Notes under the pieces: model-generated
Told to the model about the DNA's origin: nothing
Databases searched by the model: none
Seen by the model: the letters and a program-made list of their open reading frames with translations, nothing else
Position numbers and translations under genes: made by a program
Assembly (NCBI RefSeq): GCF_964355755.1
Contig: NC_092670.1
Coordinates: forward strand, 32,539,795 to 32,603,794
Length of the DNA: 64,000 nucleotides
Reading direction: 5' to 3'
Source of the DNA: Antedon mediterranea
Taxonomy: Eukaryota; Echinodermata; Crinoidea; Comatulida; Antedonidae
In this document: piece by piece, positions 1 to 11,600 of the stretch
Layout of the letters: every line of letters begins with the position of its first letter
Position numbering within the stretch: position 1 is the stretch's first letter

Positions 1-2538
1 GATTCTGGAAAATTTAAATTATGTGAATATGAAGTATACCGTAAAGATCGGGCAAATAAAAAAGGAGGTGGTGTAGCAGTATACATTCGTAATCATATAG
101 AATCTGCAAGCATTACTGAAGCTGTGATACCCGAAAATCTTGAGGTGGTGTGGATCCAGGTTAAAGTACCATCTTGTATTGGATCAATCTTATGTATATG
201 CGCTGTGTATTACCCTCCGAGGTGCAACCATGCAATGCTGCTTTCTGACCACATTGTGACAACAGTGGATAAGATTCGAGGAACACATAATAAAGCAGCA
301 TTTATTATACTAGGCGACTTCAATGAATTTGATACTGATGAGTTAGAAAACCATCTCTTACTTAAACAAGTCGTTCTTTTCCCAACTCGCAAACAAAATT
401 GCCTGGACAAAATTGTCACTGATGTTGATAATGTTTACGAAACACCCATAAAGCACAGTCCATTGGGCAAGAGTGACCACTGTGTTATCATTTGGAAGCC
501 TTTAAATCAAATTCGCAAGCCTACCTCAAAAGCCTTGATCACAAGGCCATTCAGAGAATCTTGTATTCGATCGATGGGCCAATGGATAACTCAGGAATCA
601 TGGGAGGAGGTGTATTTGGCAGAATCAGGAGAGAGAATGGCAGAAATCCTTGAAAATATACTAAAACAAAAATACGAAGAACATTTTCCGCAAAAAGTAA
701 TTCGACGACGAAATAATGAAAAGCCGTGGATGAACTATCGCATACATAAATTGATTGATGAGCGACAAAAGGCATATAGATCTAATAATATAAATTTATG
801 GCGAAGCCTAAGAAACAAAGTAAAGTATGAAATTAACAAAGCTAAAGAGAAACATTATAAGGATAATATAGAAGGACTAAAAAATGCACAACCCGGTAAA
901 TGGAATAAAACAATTAAAAACATCACAGGATATAACAAGAAGTCAGACAATGTTAAATTAAATAATTATGGTGAATCTGTTGAAGAACAGGCTGAACAAA
1001 TTAATGAACATTTCTCAAGAGTATGTTGCCAGCTTCCACCACTCAGATTGGAAACACTTCCCTCGTACTTGCCTACAAAACCACCCCCCAAAATATACCA
1101 TGGAGAAATTTGGAAGAGTTTAAACAAATTAAACTCCAATAAATCTGGCCACCCAGATGATATTCCGGTGAAACTCATTAAGCTGTTTTCTTTTGAAATA
1201 GCACAACCCCTGTTTTTAATCTTTAATACCTGTCTAAACGAAGGGGTGTTTCCAACTGTGTGGAAGACCGCATCAATTGTACCAGTACCTAAAGTTAAAA
1301 AACCGACAATGGTTGGCCAATTACGACCTATTTCACTAACTAAAATATTGGGTAGAGTATTTGAATCATTCCTAGCGGGATGGTTAAAAACGGATTTTGA
1401 ACCAGTATTGGATTGTAAACAGTATGGTAACGTGAGAGGAACTAGTACAACACACTACTTAGTAGATATGTTGAATACGGTTATATCCAATATTGATGTG
1501 CCAGGGACCTACGCCACATTATGTACAGTTGATTTCACAACTGCGTTTGATAGGATAAACCATAATGTTGCTATTTCAAAGATGATAGAATCTGGTGTTA
1601 GACCGTCGATAATTCCAACGATTAGCAGTTTTCTGATGAATCGCACCCAGTGTGTGAAATTTAAGGGACATTGTTCTGGACTAAGAACTATAACGTGTGG
1701 GGTCCCCCAGGGTACCAAACTGGGACCCAGCATATTTACTGTTATGGTGAATGATGCGGGTAACACCACTGATAATCGTTGGAAATTTGTGGATGATCTA
1801 ACACTGGGAGAAATAATTAATATAAAAAATAATAGTACATCATCAGAACTTCAATCCCATTTAGATTCCTTGAGTTGTTGGTGTAAACAAAATGACATGC
1901 TACCCAAGCCTTCGAAGTGCCATGTTATTAATATAAATTTTATGAAATCCCAAATAAACTACCCCCAATTTACTATAAGTGGTGAAAAAATTGATACTGT
2001 ACATAGTATGAAATTATTAGGTCTTGAGCTACAAGACAATTTAGGTTGGGATATCCAAATCAAAAGTATTATCTCTAGAGCAAGTAGAAGAATGTTTCTT
2101 CTTTATGCATTGAGAGGATATAGTGCACCTATTGGTGACATGTTAAGTATTTATCAACTCTATATTCGGCCGCTGACTGAGTATGCATGTGTTGTTTGGC
2201 ATTCTAGCATTACAAAACAACAGACCAATGAAATTGAGAGGTTGCAAAAGCGAGCATGCAAAATTATACTTGGCCAGGACTATGAGAGCTATGATACGGC
2301 CCTTACTCAACTCAAAATTACCAGCCTTGCTGAACGTAGAGAAAAATTAACATTAAAATTTGGAGAAGGTATCCTTAAGTCAGAGAGACATCGTAATATG
2401 CTGCCTGCTGAAAGACCTAATATATCTAGATTACGTAACCCCAATAGATTTACATTACCTAAAATAAAAACTAACCGATATAAAAATTCAACGATTCCCT
2501 ATATTATAAACAAATTAAATTCCTCCTGTGAAAAATGA
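1..2538 (+). CDS. Non-LTR retrotransposon endonuclease/reverse transcriptase ORF (5' part outside window)
   Basis: The frame is open from base 1 to the TGA at 2536-2538, giving 845 residues, and must begin upstream. Residues about 20-165 are the C-terminal half of an APE-type endonuclease, with a KGGGVAVYIRN stretch, ILGDFNEF (D106, N108) and SDH at 158-160. The reverse transcriptase follows: LRPISLTKILGRVFE, the first catalytic Asp in DFTTAFD (D511), GVPQGTKLGP, and the catalytic box FVDD (596-599) in place of the usual YADD. Next comes KLLGLEL in the thumb and a basic C-terminal tail. The domain order is that of the Jockey/CR1 group of LINEs; the exact clade is not resolved. The protein would nick the target and prime cDNA synthesis there. 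There is no stop or frameshift across 2.5 kb, which suggests a recent insertion. It is not a host gene. Confidence 0.93.
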   Translation, partial: DSGKFKLCEYEVYRKDRANKKGGGVAVYIRNHIESASITEAVIPENLEVVWIQVKVPSCIGSILCICAVYYPPRCNHAMLLSDHIVTTVDKIRGTHNKAAFIILGDFNEFDTDELENHLLLKQVVLFPTRKQNCLDKIVTDVDNVYETPIKHSPLGKSDHCVIIWKPLNQIRKPTSKALITRPFRESCIRSMGQWITQESWEEVYLAESGERMAEILENILKQKYEEHFPQKVIRRRNNEKPWMNYRIHKLIDERQKAYRSNNINLWRSLRNKVKYEINKAKEKHYKDNIEGLKNAQPGKWNKTIKNITGYNKKSDNVKLNNYGESVEEQAEQINEHFSRVCCQLPPLRLETLPSYLPTKPPPKIYHGEIWKSLNKLNSNKSGHPDDIPVKLIKLFSFEIAQPLFLIFNTCLNEGVFPTVWKTASIVPVPKVKKPTMVGQLRPISLTKILGRVFESFLAGWLKTDFEPVLDCKQYGNVRGTSTTHYLVDMLNTVISNIDVPGTYATLCTVDFTTAFDRINHNVAISKMIESGVRPSIIPTISSFLMNRTQCVKFKGHCSGLRTITCGVPQGTKLGPSIFTVMVNDAGNTTDNRWKFVDDLTLGEIINIKNNSTSSELQSHLDSLSCWCKQNDMLPKPSKCHVININFMKSQINYPQFTISGEKIDTVHSMKLLGLELQDNLGWDIQIKSIISRASRRMFLLYALRGYSAPIGDMLSIYQLYIRPLTEYACVVWHSSITKQQTNEIERLQKRACKIILGQDYESYDTALTQLKITSLAERREKLTLKFGEGILKSERHRNMLPAERPNISRLRNPNRFTLPKIKTNRYKNSTIPYIINKLNSSCEK

Positions 2539-3058
2539 AATTAAAAAAATATATAATAAATGATTGTGCAATATTACCGCCTAAAATAATCAAATGAAGA
2601 GCACTGCAGACAACGTTTAATATTAATATACACTGTAAACTTTTATTTTCCGAAATTTAATATATTTTTGTAGATTTTTAATGTTGTGAATATTTTAGTG
2701 AATAATTGTGCAATGTTGCCACCTATACTAAAAGATAATAATAATAATAATAATAATCAAATAAAGAACAGTGCAGATAGGTTTTACTTTAGTATATTAT
2801 AATGTAAATTTTTCGTTTTTTTTTAAATAAAAGTGCAATTGTATTTTCCAAAATTGTGTATATATTTTAAGATTCTTAATATTTTAAATTTTAGTGAATA
2901 ATTGTGAAATTTTGTAATTGTATATTCCGAATTTATTATTGTAGTTTTTATAGATTTCATTTCAATATTTTTTATTGTAATACAAACGTTATTAGCTATG
3001 TGCTATTGTTTTTGTAATTTTATATATACCGTAATAAATAAATAAATAAAAAAAAAAA
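1..3058 (+). mobile_element. LINE insertion, 3' part with 3' UTR and A-rich tail
   Basis: The ORF is followed by about 500 bp of AT-rich 3' UTR. The UTR holds an (AAT)n run near 2740 and two related segments (2560-2640 and 2700-2790) that share GTGCAATATT/GTGCAATGTT and a 'caaat(g/a)aagarcac/agtgca' motif, so part of the UTR is duplicated. The element ends in AATAAATAAATAAATAAA plus an A run, a typical LINE 3' terminus. The 5' end and its target duplication lie outside the window. Confidence 0.85.
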
Positions 3059-3432
3059 TGTGTACAATAGATAGTTCATTCTACTTTTGGTTCTCAAAAC
3101 CTTCTTTCTAAAACAATTTCATAGGATCAAAGGTTGGCTTATTGTACACAAAAGTATTCACCATTGTTCATAAGATACAATGTTCTCCTATTGCTAGTTT
3201 GAATCCGTCCCACTTTAAACATTGCTATTGTTTTTTAGCTTTCACAATAGTCCCACCCAATTTCGTTTATTTTCTCCAGTTTCCTGGATTCTCTGCATTC
3301 TCACTCCTGAATCAATGCATACGCAAACTGCAAACTATCTATCAAAATATTGATTTCGCCATGCAAACCTTCAACAAACAAGATAGTCAATTCATAAACA
3401 AGAGTTAATTAAACATTTTTCTTTGCCTACAG

Positions 3433-5002
3433 AGTAAACAAGGTAATTTGTGGGATTTTAGCAGTGGTTGTCATAGCAATAAACATGTTCTTTGTTTTTA
3501 CATACATCCCTGAGTTACCATCACATTGGGCATTGTATACCTTCATAGGAATTGTTCTGGTTTTATATCTTGTTTACATTGGGTATTTGGTAAGTATTCA
3601 TTTTGTTAACGTCTACTCTTACATATCCTTTTCTTCGTCTTTTTCCTGCTTCTCATTTACCTCCACCAAGGATGTATATGTTGTCGATTGCATGTGTTTG
3701 TCTGTTTGTTAGCAAGATTACTCAAAAAGTTATTGCAAGGACCACTCCATTAAATTTTGGAGGCAATCCGGACCAGAGTCCCAATTCTGGACCACTTTTT
3801 AGTATTATTTTCAGACCTGCTAGTGTTAAAAGATAGGAGACAAATTGTCAAAAGCCGGCAAGCAGTCTTTACAGTAACAAGTAAACTGAAATTGCATTTT
3901 CTTTTTTGTCTACTTGTCCAAAAGACTTCATTTTTGTACAAGAGGCAAGAGTTATAATTTGTGATTTGTAATTTTAAAACATAATTTCAAAACTATTTCT
4001 TTTCAAATTCACCAGTTTGTTTTTGGCTTTGCTGTTCTATTGTTCTCTCAAAGTGCCGTTCTAGTTGTCTTTGATATTTCTTTTTCTCTTCCTCAATCTT
4101 CCTCTTTTCCATCTTCTCTTGTATTCTTTTCTCTTACTTTTTCCTTTCTCCTTTTCCCCCTTATTCACATCTTTCACTGCTTATATATTTTCATTTTCTG
4201 CTTATTTCTTTATTTTCTCCTTTTATATACATTCTTGTTCTCTTCTCCTTCCTTCTCCTACTGTAATCTTTTCATTCTCATCTTTTTACTATATCTCCTC
4301 TGTTAAACCAAATGTATTTTATTTTTGTAGGCATCAATTTGTCTTGTAGCCCTTGGTGTGCCATATGCCAATCGTATACCAGTAAGTATTAAAATTGTAT
4401 TTATTTTAAAATTTATACTTTGGTAAAGTTGACCATGTAACTGTATTTTCATTGTTAATATCTCTCTTTGATATTGCATTTTAAACATAAACAAGAAAAT
4501 TAATGTTTATTAATAAATAATAAAGTTTATCATTGGGATGATATTAGTGATTGTAGTGTTATGTTAATAAAGCTCTGTGTACACTATCAAACTTTATGTG
4601 ACAGAAAAGTGTGATGTGCCCAAATATGGTAGCGATATGCCCAAACATGGTAGCGATATGCCCAAACATGGTAGCGATATGCCCAAACATGGTAGTGATA
4701 TGCCCAAACATGGTAGTGATATGCCCAAACATGGTAGTGATATGACATCATAATGTCCATATATGGGCACATCACATTTTTTTGATACATAAAGTTTGAT
4801 AGTGTAGACAGTGCTTTAGATCATTAATTAATTTAATATATATTGTCAATTCAAATGTACCTATTACCCTAAATAAAAAAAAATGTTATGATTATTAATT
4901 GTCTTATTTCTCTTTCAGTGGGTTAAATCATCTCCACCGTATGAAATAGAATCAAGGTTTATAAATGGGAACGATGACATTGATTTGGCAATAAGCAAAT
5001 GA
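3433..5002 (+). CDS. Probable NRAMP/SLC11 divalent-metal transporter, last three exons
   Basis: Three exons join in frame: 3433-3589, 4331-4381 and 4919-5002 (TGA at 5000-5002). Each is bounded by AG acceptors and GTAAGT donors. The first encodes two hydrophobic helices with the pattern INMFFVFTYIP, then LPSHWALYTFIGIVLVLYL. The second continues the last helix (ASICLVALGVPYANRIP). The third is a short polar cytosolic tail ending DDIDLAISK. Helix order, the H-x-ALY motif and the tail fit the last two transmembrane segments of SLC11/NRAMP proteins, proton-coupled Mn/Fe importers of the plasma membrane or endolysosomes. Upstream exons lie left of the window, so the LINE at 1-3058 would be intronic. 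Gene-level identity is moderate, because the diagnostic DPGN and MPH motifs are not in the window. Confidence 0.65.
4570..4816. mobile_element. MITE copy 1, TA-flanked, with expanded internal 21-bp repeats
   Basis: Terminal inverted repeats start AAGCTCTGTGTACACTATC and end GATAGTGTAGACAGTGCTT, and each side is flanked by TA. The middle holds about six tandem 21-bp units (TGCCCAAACATGGTAGCGATA and variants, 4617-4742). It lies in the last intron of the NRAMP-like gene. Because the unit is a multiple of three, it gives a false reading frame on the minus strand. Confidence 0.85.
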
Positions 5003-5251
5003 GAGTTATCTCAGGGTGGCATTTTAGATGATGTATCTTTTTCTCCACGTTTCACCAAAGGTGTAAAAATATAGTTTGTTATATATTGTTGATAAATAGG
5101 CAAGGATCAATGAATGTAAAATTTAATTAAAATCATGGTTGTTTTATTGTTTTTGAAAATTGTTTTATATTTTCTGTATGCTTAATTACATTTCATATAA
5201 AATTGAAATTGAAGTGCCTTATAATTAATATTTAAAAGATGTTTCTTTGTT

Positions 5252-5623
5252 AAGGCAATCTAACAACAGGATACTGAGATCGCTTTACCAAGATATGAAC
5301 TCGTAACAGTCCTTTGATCTTATGTCTGGCTGCGACAAATGTACTGTGGATTGGGATTCTGCTGTAATTTTGTTTCTTTTCAATTTCAATTTTTTTCGTT
5401 TCTGTTGTATTTATATGGTGTTGATTTTTTTTGTTTTGTAATACAGTATCACGAACTTGTGTAAAAACAATCAATATTGATTGAACGAGTTGTACTGCAC
5501 ATCAATCTCGTGTCTAAATAAAGTTTATATATATATACATATTCTCTGTGGTGAACTAGTCGTGTTGCAGCCACAGAAAAATCTTTTGATCCGGAGCACA
5601 ACATCCTGTTGTTAGATTGCCTT
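5252..5623. mobile_element. Inverted-repeat element of 372 bp (MITE-like)
   Basis: The left end reads AAGGCAATCTAACAACAGGA and the right end is its exact reverse complement (terminal repeat about 21 bp). Inside there is no coding potential. A weaker match continues inward, with TTTGATC and GGCTGC(G/A)AC on both arms. No target-site duplication is obvious. It lies in the 3' region of the NRAMP-like gene. Confidence 0.7.
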
Positions 5624-7810
5624 GGTCTAAACCCTAGATTGCGTTTGCTATGCCTGAACTGCACTCTGTTCTTTTCCAACAGAAATGTGAATAGGCATGT
5701 TCATAATCATTTTAAAAGTGAAATAACTGTAATGTACCTTTTCGCTCTCAATAATAGCAGTGCATTACTCTATGTGCCATCAACGGTTCGAAGCAACAAA
5801 TTTCATTACTCATTTTGTAGGTTTGTCCAATCCATGCATATTAGTAGAGAAGAGGAAATGTAGCACACTTTTTAATTTACGACATGATACTATAGTATTG
5901 TTATTTAAACCACATGCTAAAAATGAAATGTGATTGGTTGATGTATAATAATAAATAATAATTCTACCTTAACATGCTGGGGAAAAAAATAATGCTGACT
6001 ATGCTATGATATGCTTTAGGTCAGCATTAACAGTTTCCGTGTTTTGTATTAGAATTAAGAGTGTTATTTAAAATATGTATATGTTGTACCTTTTCAACTT
6101 TATTTTTATAATATCTACAGTATTATGTTATATTTATTTTAACTGTAAATGTCCCATGTATATTTATTTTTATTTCATCTTTATGATAGTATGGTTCTCT
6201 GTTTATTTTTCAAATAGTAATGTATCAACCAAATTACGTACTGTGTTTATTGCAACATGCAGTTTTATTTTGTATTCTTTATAAAGTACAACACTGTTGG
6301 TTTGTGTATTCTCATGTTTTTGTCTGGTTTTTCTACTGTTTTTTCGTTGAGTAAGCCATTTTAATGTCACTTAATAGTTAATAACTTTGATAAAAAATTG
6401 GAAAAAACTCATTTACTTGAATGAAAGTAATAATTTAAACAAAGAAAATTAGCAGAAGCTCATTTTCAGACAACAGGTTTTGTTCATTTTAACAATTTCA
6501 TTGTTATTTTTTATGTTTTGGAGATATTACACATTTAAAGTATTTATTTAAGTATAAATATACTTGTTACTGTATGCACAGATGCAGAAGTATTATCACT
6601 GCTAACATGATAATATTAGTACAAATGAGGATCACTCAACTCATCACAACAAATGTTGCTTTGAAGATTTTGTATTGTTCTTTAGCTTGGAAATATTATG
6701 TTTATTTTAAATTAATTTTTTTAATTAATTATTTTTCTTAATAAGTGCAAAAATATTGGGATTTCAATCAAATATGCATTTTTATATTAGGGCACAATTT
6801 TGAGAGCCATACAATTCTAAAATGATTTCACAACAAAACAATATGTACGGTACTCAAAAATTATTTTCAATTTGAATTGATTTATTTTTTATTTACCATT
6901 TGGCAATAATGACCTCATGATATGCAAATAATATGCAAATTATATAATCAGATTTAGATGCATATGAATACTGTGGTAACATAGAAAGCTTTACTGTATA
7001 TATAATAGCAATAGATAATTACATTATACAGTAGTGTCTATAAAACTTAAATAACCATGATTGGTGATCTTATTGGTCACATTTGGAAAGGTCTATATTT
7101 GTTAGTACTAATTTGTGTACGCTAATGTTTAAACTAGTTTGTTGGGTTTACATAAATGATCAAATAAATGATAAACTTATGTATTTTAATATAAGTCTAT
7201 TGCTTCTTTTGTTCAAAACATTTGATATACTAATTTTGAAGATTGTTAAAGAGTGTTTGTTGTTTTTTTCTCAACCACTTTTTAGTGACATAAATTGTCC
7301 ATGATAATGAAAATCATTACTTAGTTCCATTCGAAAAAAAATTGAAATTACTTTATGTATCATGTCTGTGAGTACTTAATTAAATGGTAAGGAATCCATT
7401 GTGAGAAGACACATGTTATCAAACCTGTGCTAAAGATTCTTTTATTAAAGCATGGAGCAGGGAACTCCCTGCATGGAGGTATAGATTAGTAACTACTGTA
7501 TATTTTAAAATACTGCCCTCTATAGTTTGTGAAACTTTGTAATTTTATCAATTAATAAATTGACTTCTTTTTGATCTGATTTAAAAAAAAAAAATTAATC
7601 TTCTTTGTATGAGAAATATTAATTTTATTTTTTCCAGATTTATCTTCAACAGTAGTGAATACAATAACAGAGTGATTTAGTTTTAGTGGAAATCTTTCAT
7701 TGTATTGTAATTAATTTTACATTTGTTCCGACACAATATTTAAAACCTATGGATTTGTATATTATATGTATCTGAGAACATTTTTCGACACAGTCTAAAG
7801 TTGTTAGTTA

Positions 7811-8129
7811 AACAGCAGTCTACACTAGCAAACTCCTGAGTGAGGCAAGACATTTTTTCCAAATTCTGTTAGTATAGGCCAGTTGACAAACTTCAGCAAA
7901 TTGCAGAAAATGGTTTGCAGAAGTTAGGCTGTGCACCTTCTTTGACAAACTAGTTTGCTGAGGTTTGGGGTTTTTTAAACTCAGAGAATCGGTCTTTGTG
8001 ATCATGTGATATTCCAGATGGACAAAATGACATCATCCAGTTACAGGGAGTTCAGACAAACTTCTCCAAACAGTGGCAAACTTGGAGTTTGAAAAAGAGT
8101 TTGGTAAAGTTTGCTAGTCTAGAATATCT
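7811..8129. mobile_element. MITE related to the CTACACTATCAAACT family
   Basis: The left end carries CAGTCTACACTAGCAAACTC. The right end, read in reverse complement, carries ATTCTAGACTAGCAAACT. Both ends sit in TTAA, consistent with a TA target. The terminal core differs by one base from that of the main TA-flanked family in this window, but the interior is different (repeated GACAAACT and GGTTTG motifs), so it is a sister family. Confidence 0.6.
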
Positions 8130-8606
8130 TAAGTCAGAACATGTTCTTGTAGGTATAGCATCTGGTGGTATGGGTGAAGACTTGGGAAGGGAGTGTTGAA
8201 TTATTCATTTTAAAAGCTTTATTACCATAAGTAGGCCTATATAACATGTCTTATCCAGTGCCTACAAAGTTATTTTCCTTATAAGGTCAATTTGAAAGTA
8301 TCAAACAAATTATTCTAAAAAAATACTGAATATAGTACCAAATGCTTCCTATTGCCATTTAGTTTTATTATTATACTACAGTATTATTTATATTATATTC
8401 TATGGTGGAATAAAAATATGTTTGATATTAGAAGTTCGGTCACCTGGAACAGAGGGTGGTGTGCAATAACACAAAGAGCCAAAAGGTCAATCTATGTTCA
8501 GGCGTCAAGCTTGAGTGACTCCACTCCAGTTTCTGACAAGTTGGTAAACTTATTCATTTGAGTACTACAAGATGATGTGGGTGCTTTTAAATGTCTAACT
8601 TTCAAA

Positions 8607-11600
8607 ATGAGGATTATTATATGTGCCTTTCTTTTAGTCATTCTGGAAGTTTATTCACAAGGTAGGAGTTTAATTATATATTTATTTTTAGAACAATTAG
8701 TTGTACAACCCAGCTAACTTTCTCAATTTTTAGTGCATTTTCATCAAAATCATCAAATGAGACACTGCAGAACAAAACAAATGGATGGATATACCGGTAT
8801 TCATATTGCTGTTTGCATGATTTTCATCTTGATAAAACTAACCTGGTTGTAAAGTTTAAACTAACCGAAAACTTCACGACTTTGAGTACTTGGCTATTTG
8901 CACTGTGACAATTGTGTTTAAAAATATGACTTTCCGGTGTTTTAATCTTGGAACTACATAAAATCATATGCACGCAATTTTTAGTAATTGTCTGATTTAT
9001 CTTATTAATATTACAAATTGTCTGTGATCTTTTCTATCATTAATGTGACAACCTTTTAAAACAGAACAATATGTGCATTTAAAATATTGTTTTAATTTCA
9101 TTTTTCTAACAGATCCTACTTGTTGCCATAAAATAAGGAGCTATCCTTCCTGTCAATATGCTTGTGATTTGGTAAGTGAAATATTCAAATTTAAACTTTT
9201 AAAAATTAAAGATATATACTTTCCTTTATTGCCAACAAAAACAACATAGGGCCTAAACATAATCATCATTGACAAAAGGTGATAAGATTTAGTTAAAATA
9301 AACTAATCAAAGCAACAAAAACACCATGAAATATTCTTATTATTATGAATTATAAAATATGGCATATGTTGAAATAATTAATTTAATGTAATATAAAGAA
9401 AAAGAAGAAAAATTCAAAGCTTAAGTTACGATAAATAATAATATAAATATAATAAATAATAAAAATAACAAATGTGAAACTGAAACTCTTAAACAGTACT
9501 TTAGATATATATTATTAATTTAAATAAATCTATTTTAACAATTTCAACAAAATGTTTTCTAAACATCTATCAACTGTATTTTTATTTAAAAACAACATTA
9601 GAATTAATTAGAACACCAACAGCTCTCTTGATTGATAACTGTAACTAAAGCTGTAGGCCATGTTAATTTCAATTGATAAAATAACGGTACTCTATAGAAA
9701 AAAATTCAGAAACTCTAGTCTTAATACTAGACTGGTGCAAAAGTCTCAAATTCCGTTTTAACATTTGGAATACCAGATATTCTCAAAAACCAGGCATATT
9801 ATATTAGGCCAAGAGTGTATGGTATTGTAAAATCCACAAACAATAAGAACGTTTTAGTATTTTATGACTATTTTCAAACAGAAAGTAACATTATTTAACA
9901 TAAGCTAAAGTTAATACTCCTGGCTAAATAAACATTTACCTTTCTGTATTTGACAACAAGCTTTTTAAATGGTCATTAATTATTTCCTTTATTTGACTGA
10001 TAACTGATTTAAACCTGATAATCTGTGTTAACAAGCATTTAGATAAAGTAGTCCATGTATTTTATAGCTTCATAAATCACTCTTCAACAACTGAATTTAA
10101 AACAATTAAAAACACATAAACACATTGTTGTTGTTTCAGAACCAGGCAGACTTCCTTACTTACAATTGAGGCCTTGAATTTGATTCTTGTTTTGTTTATA
10201 CTTATGAAAGAAAACTGTTTAGTTTAGTTTTGGTTACATTTCTTTGCTATAAAATACTTTGTTTTATCATTTTTTTGCATCTGAAAGTTCATACACACCA
10301 ATATTTTTTACCGGTGTTACCATAATATTTTAAATTTTTCCTCTTAAAAATATAGTTAATTTGTTCAAACTTATTCAACAGAAACAGATCCTCTGACGTA
10401 CCATTATTCCAGGGATCTCAACTTTTTAACATTTAGGTTGTCCTTCGGGCAAGCAATGTCTAAAATTTGGTTTCCACAAACATTGTTAACCTGCCCAACT
10501 TTTTTGTTAATTTGTTTTTTTTTTGGAAAAACTAATTAATTTCCATTTTCTTTTCAAAAGTAAAAAGATGCTGGCTAGTAGAAATTATCCTTCATTGGTC
10601 TACTGATTTTTATGATGTTGCCCATTGGACAGGTGATTCTGCAAGTCTTTATTTTTCACTATCCCACTCACCTTTTTTGGTCAATTTTGTATCCCGCCTT
10701 CATTAATTCTGTCTGACTGTGTACTTGAGCAATATGTTTAATTTGCTATAGCTCCGTCTCATACTGTTTGACTTTAGCACCTACATAGATATGCAAAAAA
10801 ACATTTACTTCTTTTTTTATATAGGAACCGAACAACTAAATCTTTCCACAATAGCAAGTATTTATTACATCATCATTTTTAAAATTTTTTTAAGTCTAAA
10901 AGCTAGAAAAATAACGAATAATAAACTGTCTTTGAATTTGTATCTGTAATTTGAAATATCCACAATCTTACAACATAGCAATTTTCCAGAAATTATTAGC
11001 ATATTAATTTGAAAATTGACAAGTTAATTCACAGCAATTCCAAATTCATTAACTTGACGCGTTATAATTGTATGTCTTAATTTGTTCTTACTATTCAAAT
11101 ACCGGTCGTAATTGTCGTGCAATCAACCCCACTATTCATGTTTGCACGTTTCAACGTCATTGCTATGTTGGAACCAGGGAGCAAACAAAGACACCGACTA
11201 ATGCTCACAGTCTGCCTGTAATTTGCCTAATTTCACGAAGGTAATGGCTTTGGGAAATTTCTCCCCTACCTAATCGAAGTTAATTTGATTTACACTATGA
11301 GATCTACTTTCCAAAGAATTTAATAAAATTGTGTAGTGAATAGATCTTATTTCCCCTGCACTTATTCAAGTGTCAGATGCTATTATTGATAAAAATAGAA
11401 ATCTGTCAGTTTTATGTCAAGTTTAATAATGTAAAATCATATAGAAGCTATAAGAAGGAATGCACTTTTAAATAAGAAAAAACCCAAAAGCCAATTTTCC
11501 TATTTTCTGATCTATTTCAGCCTATAAACCTTTTTTTATGTTCTGCACACATGAACATTTACTTTTGTTGGCAATTTCAGTTTGTGTATTTTTATAATAA

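Larger units (their letters stand above)
5003..8606. other. 3' UTR of the NRAMP-like gene and intergenic spacer
   Basis: This is AT-rich sequence between the NRAMP-like stop and the RECK start. It contains two inverted-repeat elements (5252-5623 and 7811-8129, listed separately). Several AATAAA-like hexamers occur, for example near 7550, but none can be assigned as the used poly(A) signal. No further gene was seen on either strand. Confidence 0.6.

Noticed and set aside
4040-4349. Phe/Ser/Leu-rich open frames near 4.0-4.35 kb
   Set aside because: They arise from a pyrimidine-rich intron stretch upstream of an acceptor and have no domain similarity.
4587-4790. 67-codon minus-strand frame with HYHVWAY repeats
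   Set aside because: Lies inside MITE copy 1 and reflects its 21-bp tandem units, not a gene.
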